From positions 1 through 64,000 of the forward strand of contig JANSWY010000024.1 in the NCBI GenBank assembly GCA_024743255.1: DNA of 64,000 nt, in the 5' to 3' direction. Below, piece by piece: positions 52,045-60,873 of the stretch (positions are counted from its first letter, which is position 1; every line of letters begins with the position of its first letter). The position numbers and the translations under genes are program-made. The notes beneath the pieces are model-generated. The model was not told the DNA's origin. It searched no databases and was given only the letters and a program-made list of their open reading frames with translations. This DNA is from a bacterium. Its GTDB lineage: Bacteria > Bacteroidota > Bacteroidia > Cytophagales > Cyclobacteriaceae.

Positions 52045-53109
52045 CTATTCTTTAAGCATGCCTTCATTCAACAATGGAAGAGAAACAGAAAATTGATTCC
52101 CATCATTTACTATTTTCACTGATCTGTCAGAAATGAGAGCATAGCGCTTTTCAATATTTTTTAACCCCATTTTGGTAGAGGGGAGTTGTGTAGATTTCTT
52201 TTGAATTTTGTTAGTAACAACAATAAAATCAGCATCAATATCAACATTGATTACTAACGGTCTAGCCCGTGAAACAACATTGTGTTTGATCGCATTTTCT
52301 AAGAGCAATTGCAGACTCATTGGTGCAATCATCTTGTCTTCTGCAGATTGGGGAATGTTCCAATTTAATTTCAAATTCTCTCCAAAGCGTTCTGATTGTA
52401 CGTGGATATACGCTTTTGCAAACTTCAGCTCTGCCTTTAATGAGATCAGATTGGAGTTGCCCGATTCCAGTAAAAAACGATAGATATCTGATAGTTTGTC
52501 AACAAATTGCTTTGCATCCTCTTTAGGACTTTGGTCTATAATATCTCTAAGTGTATTCAGCGTATTGAAGAAAAAGTGGGGTTGTGCCTGGTTACGAAGT
52601 GTGTCAAGTTCGGCTTGTATGATCGCTTGTTTTGCTTGTTCTTCATCTCTGATTGATTTTTTTAGAAGAACGAAGAAGTAAACGGCTTCATAAATGGCGG
52701 TAACCATGGTTGTAAGAAAAATGGTGGTAACCAATGATCGGATTCTTTCAGAAAAATCATAGGAAACATTATCAGCAATTAACGAGACCAAGGTAACTCC
52801 AATGAAATCAACGGTGATCACTGTAAACAATGTGCCCAGGATAAGAAATGCGATACGCTTTGCACTATCCTTTAGACTAGGATAAACTTTTCTTAATTGT
52901 ATAAGAATGAATCTGTTGATCAGCCAATCTGTCGCTGAAAAGAAATATGAAACCACAAAGGTGAGCACCAATTCAATTGTGGTGAGATCTGTATCGGATA
53001 CATTAAAAACATAGACCGATGTTAAACCCAACAGGAAAACACCTATGATGACGAACCATTTATCATCGAATCCCAGGTATTTTATGCGTTTCTCTTTATT
53101 TGTAGGCAT
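52045..53109 (-). CDS. LytS-type sensor histidine kinase
   Basis: 354 residues. Four transmembrane helices in the first ~160, then the His_kinase domain with AQPHFFFNTLNTLRDI (phosphorylatable His), and an HATPase region with LLLENAIKHN and MGLKNIEKRY. Pairs with the LytTR regulator just downstream. Confidence 0.93.
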   Translation of the reverse strand: MPTNKEKRIKYLGFDDKWFVIIGVFLLGLTSVYVFNVSDTDLTTIELVLTFVVSYFFSATDWLINRFILIQLRKVYPSLKDSAKRIAFLILGTLFTVITVDFIGVTLVSLIADNVSYDFSERIRSLVTTIFLTTMVTAIYEAVYFFVLLKKSIRDEEQAKQAIIQAELDTLRNQAQPHFFFNTLNTLRDIIDQSPKEDAKQFVDKLSDIYRFLLESGNSNLISLKAELKFAKAYIHVQSERFGENLKLNWNIPQSAEDKMIAPMSLQLLLENAIKHNVVSRARPLVINVDIDADFIVVTNKIQKKSTQLPSTKMGLKNIEKRYALISDRSVKIVNDGNQFSVSLPLLNEGMLKE

Positions 53110-53346
53110 TCAGATTTCAATTTCTTCTTGTGTAGATATAACTATTGCCAATCCGTAAGTTGCAAAACAGTTTGTTCAATTCATAAACTTAATATCCGTA
53201 ACTGGTATGATGTAGTGCAGATGCAAAAATTAATGCCAGAGTGGATATTTGAAAGGGGTTTGAGTTGAATTATCGTTAATTGGGGTTGAGTTGTTGGACA
53301 TCCACGTTCAATATTGACCTTGTGGAATTAAATAGGTATCTTATAT

Positions 53347-53360
53347 AAGCAAATTTGCTT
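53347..53360. promoter_or_regulatory. 14-bp palindrome upstream of esterase pseudogene
   Basis: AAGCAAATTTGCTT is perfectly symmetric and 38 bp before the start codon; CAAATTTG inside resembles a -7 element with one mismatch. Confidence 0.4.
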
Positions 53361-53397
53361 TGAGCTATCTCATTTTTCTAAACCCACCAAAGAAGTC

Positions 53398-54711
53398 ATG
53401 TCCACTAAAGCGCAGTACCCTTTTCCGCCATTCCTTAAATATTTTGAAGTCCTGGTATTAGTATTAGTCATTTTCTTGTCTGGTTGTAATGGCGATGATA
53501 ACGATACGTCAAATGAAGAACCTACCATTTCTAATCAGGATTTTGATGTGTCAGAGCACAGTGTATCTGGAACAGTAATAGGAATTATTACAGCCATTGA
53601 CCCTGACGGAGATGATCTCAGTTTTACAATTTCTTCCGGCAATGAGGAAGACTACTTTGCAATTGATCAAAGTACAGGTGAGTTAACAGTTGGTAGTGGT
53701 GTGCTTAATTTTGAGACTCAGAACTTACATGAGCTTGATGTCAGTGTGAGCGATGGTAAAACGGAAGTTAGTGCTGAAATATTAGTAAGAGTTGCTGATA
53801 TTGACGAGTGTGAGGCGGGTTTATGCCCTTCTTATCTGGATATGATTTATGCAGAAAGTGATGTTACTATCAGCACCGGATTAAATTATGGGACTAGTCC
53901 AGCTCTCAAATATGACTTTTATTCGGTTGAAATAAACTACGATCCGAGCCGTCCGGTTGTAATAGTATTTCCATATGCTCAAGTAAATAATCCAAATGCT
54001 GCAGTACCAGCATTAGAAGGACATTGCAAGGATTTGGCTCGGAGGGGTTATGCTGTTGCATTAGCTTATCAAAGTGATCCTCTGGGTGGAGATACCTTTA
54101 AGGAAGACGTAACATCTTACATTGACCAGGTGCATGGTTAAAAAGCTGCTATTCGACATTTCAGGAAAGAAGCCGAATCTATGAGGCTTGATGAACATAA
54201 TATTTTTTTATCTGGTTGGGTGGATGCTTCCATTGCAGCTTTAATGACTGCTCATTTGGAACTGGAGGATATTGATGAAATGATAGATGGCTCAACTGAG
54301 TTTCAGGAAGTTTATGATGAAATGGGATTTGATGGAACCGAGAATTTGGGATTTGATTCTGACATCCGGGGTGTGACGCTTATGACAATATTTGCGTCAG
54401 ATTTAGCAATTATTGATGAAGGAGGCCCAGCAATGATGATCATTCATCACGAGGATACTGAATTAAGTGATGGAACTGTAATGATGGGAGCATATACATT
54501 TGATAACGACATTTACACTACTACTTTATATGGTCCGGATTTGATTAAAGAACAGGCAATTGCAAATGGCTTTGTTGAAGGTGAAGACCTTGGATATATT
54601 CTAATGAATGGGGGAGATAATGATCCAAACTTTAACCCTTACTTTGCTACGGTTACTTCTGATAATTGGAATGATATAGCTGCTTTCTATCATAGGAATT
54701 TGGATAGGTGA
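53398..54711 (+). pseudogene. Lipoprotein with cadherin-like domain and alpha/beta hydrolase domain, nonsense-interrupted
   Basis: One reading frame runs from 53398 to 54711 except for a single TAA at 54139-54141, between IDQVHG and KAAIRHFRKEAES. That region is normally continuous in this hydrolase family. Before the stop: lipobox LSGCNGD, cadherin-like domain (~45-130, GTVIGIITAIDPDGDDLSF) and the start of the hydrolase (RPVVIVFPYAQ). After it: NIFLSGWVDASIAALMTAHL, where GxSxG would be expected, but no intact nucleophile elbow is visible. So the stop and a damaged active site both argue for decay. Confidence 0.8.
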
Positions 54712-54760
54712 TAGGTTCTCAAGACAAAGCGAAGAATTGTTCGTAGCTGAAAAACAATTT

Positions 54761-54985
54761 TTACAACCAATTCATCCAAAGTGCCACAGCGAAACCGAGA
54801 CAAAAAAAAGAGGCAGCTTTCATCAAAAATCTCAGGCTTGTAAAATACCATGATGCCTTGTCTTCAAGTTCAGGGTTTATTCTCATCAGCCTACTTCGAT
54901 GTTTCTTCAAAATGATTGGGCCTACCAACCAGAATATCAGAGCCCCAGATACAAAATATAACGTCAGATATACTTTCTCCTCCAT
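54761..54985 (-). CDS. Small membrane protein
   Basis: 74 residues from the ATG at 54985 (a longer start would overlap the gene upstream). Two transmembrane helices: LTLYFVSGALIFWLVGPIIL and FLMKAASFFCLGFAVALWM. Lies 13 bp after the PSD-like gene. No family recognised. Confidence 0.6.
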   Translation of the reverse strand: MEEKVYLTLYFVSGALIFWLVGPIILKKHRSRLMRINPELEDKASWYFTSLRFLMKAASFFCLGFAVALWMNWL

Positions 54986-54998
54986 GTCGTACGATGTG

Positions 54999-56138
54999 TT
55001 ATTTCGCCAATGTCCCAATTTGCTGACCTTGTTTAACAGTCAGAGAACTGAATTTACCCTTTTGAAATAGTAACAACACTGTTGATCCACCATATTCAAA
55101 GTGGCCAAGTTTCTCACCTTTTTGAACAGCCATTCTTTTATCCTCCGTTATGTCTTTGAATTTACCCTCAAAAACTACGGACCCCACTGTTTGCAGTCCA
55201 ATTGGAATCATTGCAATATGGCCATAATGCTCTGTTTTGATAATAAAATAACCATGCCTGAAATTTTGAAAAACGCTATAGTCCTTATTGTATGCTACAT
55301 TCCCATTGTTAATCATATCCAGCATGTCTGGCATCCCGAAAAGGCGGTCACCAACAGATTCTTTGGATTCTACAATTATCCCCTCTGTTGGAGCGTGATA
55401 ATGATGATAATTATGCGGTAATAGGAAAACTGCCAGAGCTGTACCACCAACAAATTCTTTTGCATACTCTGAATTATCAAGCAATTCATTTAACGATAAC
55501 GTCATTCCGCTTTTAGTGGGAATAGCTGTCTCCAAACTTAGATCATTATTAATCATGTTGATTATGCCATCTGCCGGAGATACAAGTGCAGATGCATCTT
55601 CTACCTGATCAATTGGCCTGGCACCTGGCTTCAGATCTCTTACAAAAAAGTCATTGAAGGAATCAAATCCACCTTCCGGGTAAATGAATTCATCGTTATT
55701 GAGAGTTGGATCATTTAACCAATTCTCAATGATGGAAACCGATTCTGGACTATCCAGGAATTTACCACGTTCTTCTACGAAATTGAGTGACCAGGACTTC
55801 CCTTTTTCACCCAAGATGAATTCCATTCCATCTGGATTTTTATAGAATAGAAAAGTGAATTCCAGTATTCTGTCCAGACCATTATGTGCATTTGGTAAGA
55901 AGTAATACCACTCATTGATGAAATCATATAAATCGTCAATCCCTTTTCCCTTCCAGGGGTTTGGTGAGCCATCTTTAAGAGGGTGAATGTTCTTAAACAT
56001 TCCATCAATCGTAGATTTAAAATCTTTGTCTGATTCGTATAAAGTTCTTAGCTCAGTTACTGGTGGACAGTCTTGGGTTTGCGCTGAAGCTATGAAGCAT
56101 GTGATTATGGCAATTACCAGAATAACTGATTTTTTCAT
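54999..56138 (-). CDS. Secreted phosphatidylserine decarboxylase-family protein (PsiD-like layout)
   Basis: 379 residues with a signal peptide (to IASAQ). N-terminal ~25-165 resembles the PSDC-type domain (SFNDFFVRDLKPGARPI marks its end); the PSD catalytic part follows with Asp190 in SPADG, His248 in NYHHYHAP and the cleavage motif GGST (Gly351-Ser352), where self-cleavage would make the pyruvoyl group. All key residues are present. The same two-part layout occurs in fungal tryptophan decarboxylase PsiD, so the substrate may be a free amino acid instead of phospholipid (inference). Export to the periplasm is unusual for an enzyme of this class. Confidence 0.88.
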   Translation of the reverse strand: MKKSVILVIAIITCFIASAQTQDCPPVTELRTLYESDKDFKSTIDGMFKNIHPLKDGSPNPWKGKGIDDLYDFINEWYYFLPNAHNGLDRILEFTFLFYKNPDGMEFILGEKGKSWSLNFVEERGKFLDSPESVSIIENWLNDPTLNNDEFIYPEGGFDSFNDFFVRDLKPGARPIDQVEDASALVSPADGIINMINNDLSLETAIPTKSGMTLSLNELLDNSEYAKEFVGGTALAVFLLPHNYHHYHAPTEGIIVESKESVGDRLFGMPDMLDMINNGNVAYNKDYSVFQNFRHGYFIIKTEHYGHIAMIPIGLQTVGSVVFEGKFKDITEDKRMAVQKGEKLGHFEYGGSTVLLLFQKGKFSSLTVKQGQQIGTLAK

Positions 56139-56212
56139 GGGCAGGTGATATTAGGAATTACCAATATAGTTATTTTAAGTTGTTAAGCTGAAAGTAAGAA
56201 ATGTTGGTAGGC

Positions 56213-57814
56213 TTACTTAAAACGATGACAATACATATCTCCATCGGCTGTTACACCATAGAGCATGTTGTCTTTTCCTCCAAATACATAAGTGTATTTC
56301 TGCCAGCCAGAACCTATTAGCAACCCATATCCATTGTTAGACCACTCCATTTCACCATGCCGGGTGTTCACATACCAATACAGATCTCCTTTGTTATCTA
56401 CCCGATAAATCACTCCGTCCTGACCTACTCCCCAAAATTTGACAGTTGTGTCATTCCATCCTGTTCCAATGACCGTTCCTGATTTTGGATGCCACTGTTC
56501 TGTGCCATTACCTGTTGTCTGGTACCAAAGTAATTCTCCATTGTTTCGCATGGCATAGATCATACCGTTACTTCCAGCTTTAACGTCCTTGAAGCCCTGC
56601 CACCCAGTACCAATTCTATTTCTTCCTTGCCAACCACTTGTGCTTCTGCTTGTGTTTTTATACCACCATAGATTTCCAGATTCATCAATGGCGTAAATGA
56701 CTTTATCCGTACCAGCGAAAATTTTTGTGTACTCCTGCCAACCTGCTCCAATTTTATTGCCGCCTTCCCATTTTTGAGTGTTGACAACCATGTGATCATA
56801 ACCGTGGAAGTCGCCATTGCTTTTGATTCCGTAGAAATAGCCATTATTACTGGTAATGATTGTTTCAAATAGTGGTAACCAACCTGTGCCTATCAATACA
56901 CCATCTGAGTACAGAGAGGGTGACTTAGGAATATTTGCTGCCTGCTGATCCTGGAATTGTTTGCTGGCGATATAGGATCTGGCTTCACTTATATAGCCGG
57001 CGTAAGTATTCGCTTTATCCATTTTATCAAGTAGATCAAGTATCTTGTTTGTTACCTTTTCTACACGTTTTTTTGGGTTTTCGGCTTGCAGTTTATCCAT
57101 CAGGAATCCCAAAGCTTCACTACCATACATTTTGCATGCTTCTTTTCCATATAAGACTGTATAATCAGGATTTGTAATCTTGGATGCTGATAATGCCTGA
57201 TCTTTTAGTCCCATAACAAACATCATGGACTCAGCAAAGTCATCATAAACCATGCTTGCTACTGCACCAGCGGGCTCGATGGGGTCATCCAGAGCTTTTA
57301 CAAAGTCCTTTTGCATTGCCTGATTGAATCGTTTGATGAGAGAAATATTACCTTCTAAAATTTGTGGTACTTCACAAAGAAATTGTTCTGTAGCCCAGGC
57401 CATGCACTCTTTGCACTCTTTGGCGCCTGCACTAGTCGCGCCATAGTTGTCCAGAGGTGTTTGCATTGATTTAAGTGCGTTACTAACTGGAGCGATATAA
57501 TTACTGCATTCCAGATTGGTCAAATTGCCAAGTGTATTGACAGCATTATTCATTTCATTAAGCCAAGAAGTAGACGCATTGATCATGGTAGTTTCTGACT
57601 CTTTGGCAAATTCCTGAAAAGTTTGACCGGTAGCTGTGGTGTAATTTTCCAAAGAACTGATAGCTGTTTTACTCCAGTTATCTGCTTCTTTCAGTCCATC
57701 ATCCAGGTTTTTGACGGTGCTGTTTACTTCTTTCACAAACAGGTCCCAAATATTCTGGCCACTGGCCTGGAAAAGGGTGAAGCAAAGTAGAATGGTGGAA
57801 GTGATTTTGTACAT
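56213..57814 (-). CDS. Secreted protein with tachylectin-2-like beta-propeller
   Basis: 533 residues with a signal peptide (to QASGQ). Residues ~25-295 are helical with several cysteines (CSNYIAP, CKECMAW). Residues ~300-533 are five ~47-residue repeats with IG(T/A/S)GW and a YxxxxxGxLWWY pattern, the tachylectin-2 propeller that binds N-acetyl sugars in the known member. Possibly a cell-surface lectin; role of the helical part unknown. Single gene. Confidence 0.85.
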   Translation of the reverse strand: MYKITSTILLCFTLFQASGQNIWDLFVKEVNSTVKNLDDGLKEADNWSKTAISSLENYTTATGQTFQEFAKESETTMINASTSWLNEMNNAVNTLGNLTNLECSNYIAPVSNALKSMQTPLDNYGATSAGAKECKECMAWATEQFLCEVPQILEGNISLIKRFNQAMQKDFVKALDDPIEPAGAVASMVYDDFAESMMFVMGLKDQALSASKITNPDYTVLYGKEACKMYGSEALGFLMDKLQAENPKKRVEKVTNKILDLLDKMDKANTYAGYISEARSYIASKQFQDQQAANIPKSPSLYSDGVLIGTGWLPLFETIITSNNGYFYGIKSNGDFHGYDHMVVNTQKWEGGNKIGAGWQEYTKIFAGTDKVIYAIDESGNLWWYKNTSRSTSGWQGRNRIGTGWQGFKDVKAGSNGMIYAMRNNGELLWYQTTGNGTEQWHPKSGTVIGTGWNDTTVKFWGVGQDGVIYRVDNKGDLYWYVNTRHGEMEWSNNGYGLLIGSGWQKYTYVFGGKDNMLYGVTADGDMYCHRFK

Positions 57815-57954
57815 GGCGTGTTTATTTAGGTTTCGCTAGCATGAGGGTCTTAATTGAGTTAGATGCTAATTCAATTCCTTAGCCTCAAAGATTTTCGCTT
57901 AGTTCAGTTTTCCTAAAGTTAATCAATGATCATTTAGGTGCTACAAACCAAGCC

Positions 57955-58809
57955 CTAAATCTCACCAGCCCTTGCCAGTTGATCTGCTTTAGAAAGTAAT
58001 ACCACTTCCACAACCAATAAAGGAACCAATATGAGCACTCCTACAAAAGAGAATATTAGGCTCATGTAGGAGATGCCAAAGACCAATTCCAGATTCCCTG
58101 CTACCTTGGCTAATCTTCCCATTCCATCCTGAAGCCGCTTTAATCCAATTCCCAGAAAAACTGAAATAGTGCCTAGTGGAATCACTGATAAGGCCCGGAA
58201 AGTGCTTTCCGGTCCATTCAATTCCTGGAAATAAAGAATAATAACGCCCTCTGTGAGATACATGAAGGGAACAAATATCAATGATATATATGCGGCAGTC
58301 TTGAGGAGAGATACTTCAAATAAAATGCTCAGTGATAAAATCCCTTTGGTGAATAGAAAGAAGGAAATTGCTGCAATCACCTTTACAATTACCATCATGT
58401 ACTGCAGCATTGTTTCATTTGCTGAGTTTTCAGTATAGATCTCTATGCTTTGCTCGAAAATGACCATCAATAGATATATTATCCCAGATATCCAGGCGGG
58501 TAATAGCGCTTGCTTGAGTGTGGGTTCTGAGGCACTGACAAGTAACATATTACTCAATGTTTTGGAGGACTTTTGCTCTTCGCTTATATCTGAATTGTAC
58601 CAATCATCTATATTTTCTCCGAGTGCCTCGAGTAGGATTTTTGTGGTTACTGATCGCGGTGTTACTGCTCCGGATTCAATTCGCTGAATGGTACGGATGC
58701 TAACATGAGATTTCTCTCTCAACTCCTGCTGAGTTAATCCTTGTTGTGAGCGGATCTCAAAAAGTCTTTGTCCCAGCTGTGGCTGACTAGTTAGATTGGT
58801 CTTTCCCAT
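57955..58809 (-). CDS. XRE-family membrane-bound transcriptional regulator
   Basis: 284 residues. HTH_3 at ~12-65 (LGQRLFEIRSQQGLTQQELR, VSIRTIQRIESG), then four to five transmembrane helices. Such proteins can sense membrane signals. Starts 23 bp inside the upstream CPBP gene, so the two form an operon. Confidence 0.88.
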   Translation of the reverse strand: MGKTNLTSQPQLGQRLFEIRSQQGLTQQELREKSHVSIRTIQRIESGAVTPRSVTTKILLEALGENIDDWYNSDISEEQKSSKTLSNMLLVSASEPTLKQALLPAWISGIIYLLMVIFEQSIEIYTENSANETMLQYMMVIVKVIAAISFFLFTKGILSLSILFEVSLLKTAAYISLIFVPFMYLTEGVIILYFQELNGPESTFRALSVIPLGTISVFLGIGLKRLQDGMGRLAKVAGNLELVFGISYMSLIFSFVGVLILVPLLVVEVVLLSKADQLARAGEI

Positions 58810-59608
58810 GAATGCGTTTGGTGTATCTGTATGTCAATACTACAAAAGTTATGAAAATTATTGCTTGCAATGCTCCTCCAAAATACTCATTTGCCTGCAA
58901 CATTGCATTTGTTGGGGTATTAGGAAAGTCTATTTCAACCAATGCAGGAACCCAATATTTTTTCCCGATTACAGCAAGTGCCAGGTTTAATCCAAAGTGG
59001 AATCCTGTTGGTAGAGCAATTCCGTTAGATCGGAGTGCCATCCAGCCAAAAGCAAAGCTCCAAACCCCAGTTCCAATAAAAGAAGCCATCAATGACCAAC
59101 CTCCAATGTAGTGATACAAAGCAAAAAGAATAGCTATTGAAAATTGAGCGGCCCAAACACCGTATGCATTTTTTATCTTAATGAAAGTATAGGACCTGAA
59201 AGCTATTTCCTCCATAAAAGCCAAAGGAATAAGAGACAATGCCATCAAGGCGAATTGTGACAAATCAGCCTGAACGAAACTGATTTGTAGTCCACTATAC
59301 CATGCCTGTAATAGAAACATAATTGATGCTAAGATGAGCCCAGCAAAAGATCCTATTATGAATCTTGTTAAGGTGTTTCGATCGGCCAATAGGAAATAGT
59401 CCTTCCATGTTTTGCGATCTACTTTTATGAAAACATAAGTGATGGCTAATGCGGTTAATGAACCTACCGCTCCATAAGTGAATCGCTCATTAACTCCCAG
59501 GAAGAATGGAGAGATGCTTAGTAATACTACCAACATTAGAGAGAAGGAGAAAAGCACCGGAACACCCAGTGAGGTCAGAATGATTTTAACGTTTTTCGTT
59601 GTTGTCAT
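58787..59608 (-). CDS. CPBP family intramembrane metalloprotease
   Basis: About 273 residues from the ATG at 59608 (MTTTKNVK); a longer start at 59680 exists but adds an unlikely leader. About eight transmembrane helices; motifs MEEIAFRSY (Glu-Glu...Arg), FALYHYIGG and GFHFGLNLAL. First gene of an operon with the membrane XRE regulator, which suggests proteolytic or stress signalling (inference). Confidence 0.87.
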   Translation of the reverse strand: MTTTKNVKIILTSLGVPVLFSFSLMLVVLLSISPFFLGVNERFTYGAVGSLTALAITYVFIKVDRKTWKDYFLLADRNTLTRFIIGSFAGLILASIMFLLQAWYSGLQISFVQADLSQFALMALSLIPLAFMEEIAFRSYTFIKIKNAYGVWAAQFSIAILFALYHYIGGWSLMASFIGTGVWSFAFGWMALRSNGIALPTGFHFGLNLALAVIGKKYWVPALVEIDFPNTPTNAMLQANEYFGGALQAIIFITFVVLTYRYTKRIHGKDQSN

Positions 59609-59720
59609 GTCATTGAATTTTTTGTTTGATTGCAAGTCTAGTGGGGAATTCAAATGAATCATGAATTTTGAGGGCGACACTCAGGCGTCACTTGCATTTT
59701 TGGGGCATGTGGTAGGTTTT

Positions 59721-59807
59721 GGAGTATGCTTTAGGGAAGTTGTAGTGCGTTCTGGGGAGTACGCTCTGGGGAAGTAGAAGCGGAGATGGAGTATGCTTCT
59801 GGAAAGG
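59721..59807. repeat. Three imperfect 20-bp tandem-spaced repeats
   Basis: Copies of GGAGTATGCTTTAGGGAAGT begin at 59721, 59756 and 59788 (35 and 32 bp apart) in the gap between the CPBP and SGNH genes. Reading frames over them seem accidental. Nothing else was found in 59609-59999. Confidence 0.55.
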
Positions 59808-59999
59808 GATTGGGAAGATGGAAATATAGTGTTCACATGTTGGGACAACTTGAGAAAGTGTAGATATTCCAATTAAGACAACAATTGCCAATCCATTGAT
59901 TTACATTGAAGCTTTATTTTATTGGTACGGGGGTTGGCTAGCTGAATTATTCGACTAAAGTAAAATTAAGGTTTAGGTACTAAGCATCCAAAATGAACA

Positions 60000-60869
60000 T
60001 TATAGACGTTTATTAGCACTAACTACGCATATTGTTGTGCGTTCAGGCTTTCCAATCATTTCTCCAATAAATTCTGAGACTTGTTTTGCTCCATAACCAT
60101 TCAAATGAGTTAAATCGTACATTACTTGTTTTCTGTTTTTTAAACTTAGGGAGTCTATCCTGGTACTTTTAGCTTCAGTTCTAATTTGCTCAAAAAACTT
60201 ATCTGTTTTGTTCTTAATTGGAGAGTTGTTTTCAATTTCATTTAATAAATCATGATATGGAAAATCAATTAAATTAATTCTGCAATTTTTGCTTTTTAAT
60301 TTCCTAACTCCTTCAATGTATAAATTTTGTTTGTCGTTCAAATAATGTGGTACTGTTTTATAAAAATTTTCGAAAAGAGATATTGGTTCACTAAATGTTA
60401 TACTATCAGAATATTTATACATGTTTGTTTCCGATAAAAATAGCTTTGTTGGTCTCCTATTCTTTTTGATTATTTGAAAAATCTCTTTTCGAGAATAATT
60501 ATTGTTTAATAGGGATTTTAGAGCAAATAGTGAGATGCCACTCCTATTATTATCCATTTCTTTTCTTCTTACTTGTGCAGGTTTAGAAATTGCAACTAAG
60601 ACATCAGAATCGGAAGGGACCTTATCAGCAAAAACAAGAAAATCGTAAACACCTGCACCATGTTTGGCTGCTGTGTATATTTTTTTATCTGTTTTCAGAC
60701 TTAGGACGTTTAAATCAATTCCCTGATAAGTTTGAGAGTCTCCCCAAATAAATAAAGTATTGTTTGCGTTTTTAGAATTGAAAAAAAGGTCAAAAGAAAA
60801 ATATATCACTACATAAATAATGGGCAGTGCTACTATAAAAACCGATGTTTTAGTTATAAACCTACGCAT
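60000..60869 (-). CDS. SGNH-like protein, MBOAT partner (AlgJ/AlgX-like role)
   Basis: 289 residues from the ATG at 60869; a longer frame would overlap the MBOAT gene. Transmembrane anchor (~8-28), then FIWGDSQTYQGIDL with the GDS block (Ser45) and near the C terminus DLTHLNGYGAKQVSE, matching the Asp-x-x-His block. It starts 4 bp after the MBOAT stop, an arrangement known for AlgI/AlgJ-type polysaccharide O-acetylation, so it probably transfers acetyl groups outside the membrane (inference). Confidence 0.78.
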   Translation of the reverse strand: MRRFITKTSVFIVALPIIYVVIYFSFDLFFNSKNANNTLFIWGDSQTYQGIDLNVLSLKTDKKIYTAAKHGAGVYDFLVFADKVPSDSDVLVAISKPAQVRRKEMDNNRSGISLFALKSLLNNNYSRKEIFQIIKKNRRPTKLFLSETNMYKYSDSITFSEPISLFENFYKTVPHYLNDKQNLYIEGVRKLKSKNCRINLIDFPYHDLLNEIENNSPIKNKTDKFFEQIRTEAKSTRIDSLSLKNRKQVMYDLTHLNGYGAKQVSEFIGEMIGKPERTTICVVSANKRL

Positions 60870-60873
60870 AATG

